A DNA stretch of 9,982 bases from DATKCJ01 sp035513275 (GTDB lineage Bacteria > Verrucomicrobiota > Verrucomicrobiia > Opitutales > Opitutaceae): contig DATKCJ010000151.1 in assembly GCA_035513275.1 (NCBI GenBank), positions 1 through 9,982 on the forward strand, in the 5' to 3' direction. Position numbers and translations under genes: made by a program. The notes below the pieces were generated by a model that was not told the DNA's origin, searched no databases, and worked only from the letters and a program-made list of their open reading frames with translations. This document shows, piece after piece, positions 1 to 4,921 of this stretch (the stretch's first letter is position 1; each line of letters begins with the position of its first letter).

Positions 1-2
1 AG

Positions 3-485
3 GAACGTGTCGAGGGAGCTGATCAGCCGAATCAGGACCAAGTCGTCGTCGCCACACCGCAGACGACGCCCGGAAGGCCTTCGCCGCGTCCGCAGCCGCG
101 GGTACAAAACGTCCGTCCCGCACCGCTAGCGAACCGGCCGATGGGCGTTTCGAATGCGGGAGTAATCGGAGTCGATTCGCAGTTCAGCGAATTCGGTGAC
201 TACCTGCAGGAGCTAATCGAAATCGTAGACGCCCAATGGGATCGCGTGCTTTCAATGACCCCCACTCGTCCCGTTTCCGGCTCCAAAGTGATCATCCGGT
301 TCACGCTGAATTCGGAAGGAATTGTCACGCGGATCGAGGAGGTTGAGGAGACAGCAGGCAAGCAGGGCACCTATGCGTGTCTCAGCGCGATCCAGGCTCG
401 GCAGCATTACAGGCCGTGGACAAAGGAGATGGTGGCGATACTCGGTAACGAGCAGGTGCTCACGTTTAAATTCCACTACCGGTGA
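3..485 (+). CDS. TonB/TolA-like energy transducer, C-terminal part (5' end outside window)
   Basis: The reading frame is open from the window edge, so the gene is 5'-truncated; the internal ATG at 141 is not its start. The first 45 or so residues visible are rich in Pro, Gln and Arg, like the periplasm-spanning linker of TonB and TolA. They are followed by a compact domain containing YLQELIEIVDAQWDRVL, then GSKVIIRFTLNSEGIV and a C-terminal strand ending TFKFHYR. This layout (helix, beta strands, final strand) matches TonB/TolA C-terminal domains, which couple the proton gradient of an ExbB/ExbD or TolQ/TolR motor to outer-membrane receptors. The family role is established knowledge; the assignment here is by motif reading only. 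The motor genes would be expected upstream, outside the window. The stop codon overlaps the start of the next gene (GTGA), so the two are probably translationally coupled. Confidence 0.75.
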   Translation, partial: ERVEGADQPNQDQVVVATPQTTPGRPSPRPQPRVQNVRPAPLANRPMGVSNAGVIGVDSQFSEFGDYLQELIEIVDAQWDRVLSMTPTRPVSGSKVIIRFTLNSEGIVTRIEEVEETAGKQGTYACLSAIQARQHYRPWTKEMVAILGNEQVLTFKFHYR

Positions 486-1246
486 GTGCGGCGGCCGCGG
501 GAGAGTTCTGGACCTCGCTGCCGGCAGGGCGCGGTGTGACTCTCATCAAGTGCGACCCAAACGGACTCGCAGCGCTTTCAAAACCAGCCGGGGTGCTCTC
601 GCACCCGAACACTCCGAAGGACCAACAGCGGTCGCTGCTCGACGCACGCTACGACAAGGAGGGTGAGTATTTCGTCTGGGCCTCCGCGAAAGGTGCCGAA
701 CAGCGTCTCTGGCTGCTCAACCGTCTCGACTCCGCCACGTCCGGCGTGGTGCTTGTCGCTTCAAACGAATCTCTCGCGCACGAAATCAAGGAGCAGTTCG
801 CGAAGCACGCTGTGACGAAGCTCTACAACGCGCTCGTTTTTGGCCGTCCGCGCGCCGCCTCGGAATCGTGGCGCGACCGGATCGGAGTCGAGCGCGCGGG
901 CTCATACGTGCGCGCGGGCGCGGGGCAGGTGCCGGCGCAAAGCGAGATCCGCGTGCTCGAGGTTTCAGGCGGAAAGACGCCGATTGCACTGCTCGAGCTC
1001 AGACCTCTCACAGGGCGGACGCACCAGTTGCGCGTCCAGTGTGCGAAGCGGCATTTGCCAATCATCGGCGATGCGACCTACGGCGACTTCAGGCGCAACC
1101 GCGATTTTGCGAAGGCGACCGGGCTGAAACGGTTGTTTCTACACTCGGTGGAGACCCGGCTCGAATACAGCCGGGGAGGGCGCAAGGTGGCGTTTCAGGC
1201 GACGGCGCCGCTGCCGGAGGAGTTCGGGCGAGCGATGGCGTTGTAG
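482..1246 (+). CDS. RluA-family RNA pseudouridine synthase
   Basis: This 254-residue protein would isomerise uridine to pseudouridine in rRNA or tRNA in the cytoplasm. Three family signatures are visible. The first is a substrate-binding strand ALSKPAGVLSHP (residues 31-42). The second is the catalytic motif NRLDSATSG (80-88) with the nucleophilic Asp at 83. The third is GRTHQLRVQCAKRHLPIIGD (178-197), followed by TYGD. Tyr115 in KLYNALVFG fits the conserved active-site Tyr. The usual first residue of the HRLD motif is His; here it is Asn. No N-terminal S4 domain is present, and the length fits a single-domain RluA protein. The GTG start at 482 overlaps the upstream stop (483-485), and there is no earlier start in frame after the upstream gene, so I chose it. 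The exact target base cannot be read from the sequence. Confidence 0.9.
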   Translation: MSAAAAGEFWTSLPAGRGVTLIKCDPNGLAALSKPAGVLSHPNTPKDQQRSLLDARYDKEGEYFVWASAKGAEQRLWLLNRLDSATSGVVLVASNESLAHEIKEQFAKHAVTKLYNALVFGRPRAASESWRDRIGVERAGSYVRAGAGQVPAQSEIRVLEVSGGKTPIALLELRPLTGRTHQLRVQCAKRHLPIIGDATYGDFRRNRDFAKATGLKRLFLHSVETRLEYSRGGRKVAFQATAPLPEEFGRAMAL

Positions 1247-1262
1247 TGCTTCGAAAGGCTTC

Positions 1263-1357
1263 CGCGCCCCTCGGCGAGGTCGCGCTACCTTCGATCCTGA
1301 ATTCGGAATGTCGCAGACTGCGATTCCGAGGTAGCGCGCCTCTCGCCGAGAGGCGCG
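1263..1357. repeat. Large REP-like inverted repeat with nested hairpins
   Basis: The left arm 1270-1290 (CTCGGCGAGGTCGCGCTACC...) is complementary to the right arm 1329-1350. Ten base pairs are perfect (1281-1290 with 1329-1338), then ten more form with small bulges. Inside lies a smaller stem, CGGAA..TCGCA (1304-1315) with TGCGATTCCG (1319-1328). The right arm also forms its own hairpin: CGCGCCTCT (1335-1343), loop of five, AGAGGCGCG (1349-1357), nine perfect pairs. No T-run follows, so it is a poor intrinsic terminator. It fills the gap between the pseudouridine synthase and DAHP synthase genes. A dispersed REP-type palindrome is the likeliest nature; a leader structure for the next gene is the alternative. 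Confidence 0.6.
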
Positions 1358-1426
1358 TCGGGCATCCTTCGCCCCCGGACATCCGAGTTGCCATGAGGTC
1401 AGTTCGCCGCACCATCGCCAGTTCGC

Positions 1427-2461
1427 ATGATCCTTCCAAAGGCCAAAGAGTTCACTGACGACCAGTTGCGCGAGGTTACCGAAATCGTTTCCGAGTTTGG
1501 CTGCCGCATCCAGCCGATCATCGGCGCGATGCGGTCCATCTACGCGATCGTCGGCGACGAGCGCGACGAGTTGATGATCAACCGGCTCGAGGGCCTGCCC
1601 TACGTCGACCGGATCGACAGGATCCAGTCGCCATTTCGGCTCATGGACCGCCGGTCCGATCTCGCGACGGGGAGTCTCACGCTCGGCGGCGTGACCCTGG
1701 GCACGCAGCTCTTTGTCATCGCAGGCCAGTGCACAATCGATCCAAAGAATCCCAACTACTTCTACGAGACCGCACAGGCGGTGAAGGAGGCCGGCGGGCA
1801 CATGTTGCGCGGCGGTGTCTGGAAGCCGCGGACGAATCCCTACTCGTTCCAGGGCGACGTGAAGTCGCTCGACATCCTGATGGAAGGTTCGCGCCGCACG
1901 GGCCTGCCGGTCGACACCGAGGTGATGGAGGAGGAGCACATCAAGCTCGCACTCGATGCCGGGGTGACCGTGCTTCAAGTTGGCGCGCGCAACGCGCTCA
2001 ACTACTCACTCCTGCGCGCGATCGGCAAGGCGCTCGGCAAGCGGCCGGACCGCGCGGTGTTGCTCAAGCGCAGCATCCACATGGGATCATTGAACGAGTT
2101 CATCTCCGCCGCCGAATACATCGCAGCTTTTGGCAACCCGAACATTCTTCTTTGCCCTCGCGGCACCACGCCGACTCTCGATGGCTATCGCAATCACCCG
2201 GACGAGAGCATCACGCCGCTGTTGAAGGAAAAGACTTGGGCGGCGGTCGTCGTCGATCCGTCGCACTCCGTCGGCAAGGCCACTTACGTGCGCGATGCGG
2301 CGCTGGCCGCGATCGCCTACGGTGCCGACGGGCTGTGCATTGAGTCGCACGTGAGCCCCTCGCATGGCATCGGCGATGATCCGAAACAGGCGGTCACCCC
2401 TGATGTCCTCGCGTCAATCATCCGCAAGGGCAGGGCGATGTGGGAACTTGTGCGGGGCTGA
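1427..2461 (+). CDS. aroF: 3-deoxy-7-phosphoheptulonate synthase (DAHP synthase, type I-beta)
   Basis: The enzyme joins phosphoenolpyruvate and erythrose 4-phosphate to DAHP, the first step of aromatic amino acid synthesis, in the cytoplasm. The 344 residues divide into an N-terminal ferredoxin-like domain (about 1-65, MILPKAKEFTDDQLREV onward), which in the Thermotoga enzyme mediates Tyr/Phe feedback, and a TIM barrel. Visible active-site motifs are RGGVWKPRTNPYSFQG (128-143), KRS (214-216), CPRGTTP (243-249) and DPSH (277-280). Cys102, His280, Glu306 and Asp317 fit the four metal ligands; the His-Glu and Glu-Asp spacings (26 and 11) equal those of the Thermotoga maritima enzyme as I recall it. 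The usual GPCSVE around the Cys is changed to GQCTID. The ATG at 1427 gives a full-length N-terminal domain; no clear Shine-Dalgarno precedes it. The symbol is by family; paralogues elsewhere could share it. Confidence 0.92.
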   Translation: MILPKAKEFTDDQLREVTEIVSEFGCRIQPIIGAMRSIYAIVGDERDELMINRLEGLPYVDRIDRIQSPFRLMDRRSDLATGSLTLGGVTLGTQLFVIAGQCTIDPKNPNYFYETAQAVKEAGGHMLRGGVWKPRTNPYSFQGDVKSLDILMEGSRRTGLPVDTEVMEEEHIKLALDAGVTVLQVGARNALNYSLLRAIGKALGKRPDRAVLLKRSIHMGSLNEFISAAEYIAAFGNPNILLCPRGTTPTLDGYRNHPDESITPLLKEKTWAAVVVDPSHSVGKATYVRDAALAAIAYGADGLCIESHVSPSHGIGDDPKQAVTPDVLASIIRKGRAMWELVRG

Positions 2462-2538
2462 GAGGCGAGTGCGAAACTGGGACTTTGTTGCGCAGGTTTC
2501 TCGCATGTTCGATTTGCGGGGCACCCTCGCGACAGCGT

Positions 2539-2573
2539 CTTGGAGTGTCCCGGCGCGCCGGGATGCCGCTTTC
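2539..2573 (+). repeat. REP-like stem-loop element, copy 1
   Basis: CTTGGAGTG (2539-2547) is followed by a perfect 16-base palindrome TCCCGGCGCGCCGGGA (2548-2563) and then GCCGCTTTC (2565-2573). The same head, stem and tail order recurs inverted at 2604-2634, with a different stem sequence. Conserved ends with a variable stem are typical of REP-type dispersed repeats. Confidence 0.55.
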
Positions 2574-2603
2574 TCATCTGCGCGCGCATGCGATTGTCCC
2601 CTC

Positions 2604-2634
2604 AAAAAGCGCCAGGGGACTGGCGCACTCCAAG
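2604..2634 (-). repeat. REP-like stem-loop element, copy 2 (inverted)
   Basis: Read on the minus strand it starts with CTTGGAGTG (2634-2626), exactly matching the head of copy 1. A hairpin overlaps it: GCGCCAG (2609-2615), loop GGGA, CTGGCGC (2620-2626), seven perfect pairs. The tail GCTTTTT (2610-2604) resembles GCCGCTTT of copy 1. The stems of the two copies differ in sequence, so the likeness is not just one long palindrome. Confidence 0.55.
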
Positions 2635-2718
2635 GCCTGCGGCGCTGAAGGAAGGACGCGAGGGCCAACGGGTGTGATTACGAAGCGCGCGAGACGGAGC
2701 TTGCTGCCGGAAAAGGGT

Positions 2719-2747
2719 TTGACAGGGGCGACGTGCCCCGATGCTCT
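2719..2747 (+). promoter_or_regulatory. Candidate sigma-70 promoter for the L36-L31 operon
   Basis: A perfect TTGACA -35 hexamer (2719-2724) stands 35 bases before the L36 start codon. With a 17-base spacer the -10 would be TGCTCT (2742-2747), which is weak. The spacer contains a dyad GGGGC (2725-2729), five bases, GCCCC (2735-2739), which could be an operator or a short hairpin. No purine-rich ribosome-binding site is evident before the ATG at 2760. Confidence 0.4.
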
Positions 2748-2759
2748 CCACCTTTTACC

Positions 2760-2885
2760 ATGAAAGTTGTGTCTTCTCTCAAGTCCGCGAAGCGTCGCCA
2801 TCCTGACTGCCAGGTGGTCCGCCGAAAGGGCAAACTCTACGTCATCTGCAAGACTGACCCGCGTTACAAGGCGCGTCAGGGTTGA
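2760..2885 (+). CDS. rpmJ: 50S ribosomal protein L36 (type B, zinc-independent)
   Basis: This 41-residue protein begins MKVVSSLKSAKRRHPDCQVV and continues with the conserved RRKGKLYVICKTDPRYKARQ. It closely resembles the alternative L36 of Escherichia coli (YkgO), including the SLKSAK opening and the KRRHPDCQ segment. Only two Cys remain (17 and 30), so the CxxC...Cx4H zinc ribbon of classical L36 is absent. L36 is the smallest protein of the large subunit and binds 23S rRNA near domain V. The gene is followed 18 bases later by the L31 gene on the same strand, so the two form an operon. The ATG start is fixed by the invariant N-terminus. Confidence 0.95.
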   Translation: MKVVSSLKSAKRRHPDCQVVRRKGKLYVICKTDPRYKARQG

Positions 2886-2903
2886 TATTTACACCATTTC
2901 GCC

Positions 2904-3158
2904 GTGAAAACCGAAGGCCATCCCGCCCTTAACAACGTTTGTTTCATCGACGTCTCGACCGGTCGCAAATTCTTCACCAAGTCGACCCTCAAGTCGGCCC
3001 GCAAGGAGAAGATCGATGGCGAGGAGTTCCACATCATCCTGCGTGATGTGACTTCCGACTCGCATCCCGCCTACACCGGCGAGAAGCGCATCGTCGACGC
3101 GGCCGGCCGCGTCGAGAAATTCACGTCGAAGTTCAAGCGCGCAAAGCCCGCGAAGTAA
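2904..3158 (+). CDS. rpmE: 50S ribosomal protein L31 (type B, zinc-independent)
   Basis: An 84-residue protein of the large ribosomal subunit, which helps bridge the two subunits near the central protuberance. Family marks are the HP near the N-terminus (MKTEGHPALNNVCFIDVSTG), FFTKST, SDSHPAYTGEKR and the C-terminal AGRVEKFTSKFKR. The length and the lack of a CxxC motif (only one Cys, at 13) place it in type B rather than the zinc-binding type A. It starts with GTG at 2904, with no evident Shine-Dalgarno, directly downstream of L36. In E. coli the corresponding pair (YkgM/YkgO) is repressed by Zur; I see no AT-rich Zur-type dyad here, so these may be the only and constitutive copies. A strong terminator follows 21 bases after the stop. 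Confidence 0.95.
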   Translation: MKTEGHPALNNVCFIDVSTGRKFFTKSTLKSARKEKIDGEEFHIILRDVTSDSHPAYTGEKRIVDAAGRVEKFTSKFKRAKPAK

Positions 3159-3179
3159 GCGGTCGCACAGTCCAATTGC

Positions 3180-3212
3180 GAAGAAGCCCTCCCGATCCGG
3201 GAGGGCTTCTTC
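3180..3212 (+). terminator. Intrinsic terminator after L31, probably shared by the convergent gene
   Basis: A perfect 15-bp stem, GAAGAAGCCCTCCCG (3180-3194) and its complement (3198-3212), has a three-base loop ATC. The stem's own 3' arm ends CTTCTTC and is followed by ATTTC, giving a pyrimidine-rich tail on the plus strand. Because the stem is symmetrical, the minus strand also ends GGGCTTCTTC, but its following bases (GCAATT) are not T-rich. The hairpin lies 21 bases after the L31 stop and 41 bases beyond the end of the convergent minus-strand gene. Confidence 0.9.
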
Positions 3213-3252
3213 ATTTCAGAATTTCGAACGGCGGTGAACGCGTGGCTTTGGA

Positions 3253-4494
3253 CTAGAACCGCGTCGTGAAGCCAAGGCGAACGCCGGCGCCACTCTCGAG
3301 GTTCATCTTCGCCACGCGCTCGCCGGAGCGCAGTTCCACGTCGCCAGCGACTGCCTCGTAGGAGGCACCTGCGAAAAATCCCGATCGCTCTGTGAGCCAG
3401 TATTGTGCTTCAACCGCAGCGTAGCCGCCGACCATGGCCCAGGAATCCGTGTTCGTCTGGTCTGTAGCAGTAAGTTCCCCTGCCTCGTCTGGAAGAATGA
3501 AACGCTCATCAAACCGCATGAAAGCCCCGACGACCTTGCCTGAGACCCCACCGCTCGCTCGCACTGTGAATCGAGTGCCGAGCGGCATTTCGACCCACGA
3601 GCCCAAACGAGCGCTGAAATAGGCGCCTTTCACCTGCCAGAAGCCGCTGATCTGGGCGCCTGACACGATCGTCTCATCAATCCGCTCGACCGGCAAATCT
3701 GAGATGAGGACGGAAACATCGGTCGAAACAGTCGAGACCGAGCCATCAGGGTTGGTGACGATGTCGAGGGAGATGTCAGGTGCTTCATACGGCGCCTCTG
3801 GCGCAGCGGCACCGAGCAGCGAGTAGAAATCAGTCAATTCGCGAACGGACGCGGAGATGTCGCCAGTCGTCTTCGCATTGATGTCGCTCAGGCCGATACC
3901 GGCCTGCACGCCCCATTTGATTTTTTTGCCGCCGATTCTCCGCGACAATTCAATGTCGAACCCGGGATTGTATCCCGACTCGGCCCTCACCACCGAGCCA
4001 TCGGAGGACGTGCTGAACGCGGTCATGTAGATTCCACTCCCATCCTCGGCGATCTGGTCCTCCGAAGCGAAAGCCCAGGAGTTCGTCTTTCCATCAGGTG
4101 GAATCGGTTGGTTGTTGAGATCGGTCCGCGCATCGGGGCCGACACCTCCGTTACTGTAGATCCGCAGTTCGTTTGATGCCGGACTATCGTCTGGCATTGA
4201 CGGGTTCGCAATTGCACCGACGCCAGCGAATTCAACCTTGGTGCCGCCGGAGATCCGCACACCGACAGAAAGGAGATTCGAGGGGAACATGAGCTCGTAG
4301 TTCGGCAAACGCCCGAATCCGGCACGCTGCGCCGCCAACTCTTCCTCGTCCTGCACCTTGCTCGAAGCAGGCTTCGTATCGGACGGTCCGCTTTCGTCGG
4401 TTGGGGCGCCGGTGCCCTGAGCACCCGCGGTGGATGCGATCAGAAATGCGGCGAGTAAGGCGAAGAGGAAACGGCGCGAACTTGATTTTGGCAT
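3253..4494 (-). CDS. Predicted outer-membrane beta-barrel protein, function unknown
   Basis: I do not recognise a named family. The 413-residue product starts with a clear signal peptide, MPKSSSRRFLFALLAAFL, with likely cleavage after AxA at residue 25 (STAGA/Q). A short polar, low-complexity stretch (about 26-55) follows. The rest is rich in alternating polar and hydrophobic residues with Gly and aromatics, as in beta strands: KWGVQAGIGL, AYFSARLGSWVEMPLG, WAMVGGYAAVEAQYWL and GFFAGASYEAV. The chain ends LGFTTRF; a C-terminal aromatic in a final strand is a mark of outer-membrane proteins assembled by BAM. An open frame extends 28 codons upstream to 4578, but that would bury the signal peptide, so I start at the ATG ending at 4494. 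It is divergent from the giant repeat protein and could serve the same envelope function, which is conjecture. Confidence 0.75.
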   Translation of the reverse strand: MPKSSSRRFLFALLAAFLIASTAGAQGTGAPTDESGPSDTKPASSKVQDEEELAAQRAGFGRLPNYELMFPSNLLSVGVRISGGTKVEFAGVGAIANPSMPDDSPASNELRIYSNGGVGPDARTDLNNQPIPPDGKTNSWAFASEDQIAEDGSGIYMTAFSTSSDGSVVRAESGYNPGFDIELSRRIGGKKIKWGVQAGIGLSDINAKTTGDISASVRELTDFYSLLGAAAPEAPYEAPDISLDIVTNPDGSVSTVSTDVSVLISDLPVERIDETIVSGAQISGFWQVKGAYFSARLGSWVEMPLGTRFTVRASGGVSGKVVGAFMRFDERFILPDEAGELTATDQTNTDSWAMVGGYAAVEAQYWLTERSGFFAGASYEAVAGDVELRSGERVAKMNLESGAGVRLGFTTRF

Positions 4495-4921
4495 TGGGTA
4501 TTTGGTGGCGGGCTCCCCGCGTTGACCGCGAGAACCGGCGCCAGTTCGAAGAAAGTTGCTTTTATGCGCCGTGTGCAAGCCCGCATCTTCGGATTGCCCG
4601 GGGAGGCACTTCGAACACTGCGATCAGTGGCGCGTCCTTTGCGTTGTTGAGTGCGCCGAGGAGGAAACAAGGGCATGCGCAATTGCCGCCGGAACGGATC
4701 GGGCGAAGGCAGGTCTATCGCCACACTTGGATTCCCGCCGGCGCATGCCTGCGCTGCGAAGATTTCACTTGTTGTAACAGTGATTTGCTACCTAACGTCA
4801 CCCTCTGCCCTCGCTTCCCTTCATGACTTTCAAAGCCCGTCCGTCGCGCACCCCAGCAGCTGGTTCCCACTCGGTGAAAACCCCCGGCTCCGCGCGATAC
4901 TTCGCGGCACGGTTTTCGGCG
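4495..4921. other. Divergent intergenic region between the barrel gene and the repeat-protein gene
   Basis: About 330-430 bases, depending on the start of the next gene, hold no gene I can support; short open frames here show no family motif. On the minus strand an AT-richer CATAAAAG (complement of 4559-4566) could be a -10 region for the barrel gene, without a good -35. A bulged dyad CACT.GTT/AACAGTG at 4766-4782 lies before the plus-strand gene. Promoters for both genes must lie here, but none is convincing. Confidence 0.5.
4542..4620. repeat. Spaced inverted repeat around TTCGAA in the divergent region
   Basis: CAGTTCGAAG (4542-4551) is complementary to CTTCGAAC-CTG (4609-4620, with one extra A at 4617), 57 bases apart. 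Each half contains the palindrome TTCGAA. The pair flanks the possible -10 of the minus-strand barrel gene. It may be a paired regulator site or chance; a small hairpin CACTG-CGAT-CAGTG (4616-4629) adjoins it. Confidence 0.25.

Noticed and set aside
1335..1357. Hairpin as intrinsic terminator of the pseudouridine synthase gene
   Set aside because: The stem is strong but no T-run follows (TCGGGCATCC), and the arm is part of a larger inverted repeat.
1139..1978. Minus-strand open frame of 279 codons
   Set aside because: It spans the ends of the pseudouridine synthase and DAHP synthase genes and the palindrome between them, and shows no recognisable domain.
2364..2801. Several overlapping open frames of 75-107 codons in the gap before L36
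   Set aside because: They are Arg/Cys-rich translations of REP-like palindromes and the 3' end of aroF, have no motif, and conflict with one another.
4495..4578. N-terminal extension of the beta-barrel gene by 28 codons
   Set aside because: The extension would precede a complete signal peptide beginning at the internal ATG, has no coding character and would block export.
4766..4782. Dyad CACT.GTT/AACAGTG as an operator
   Set aside because: It is short, has a one-base bulge and a two-base centre, and no promoter hexamers align with it; too weak to list as a site.
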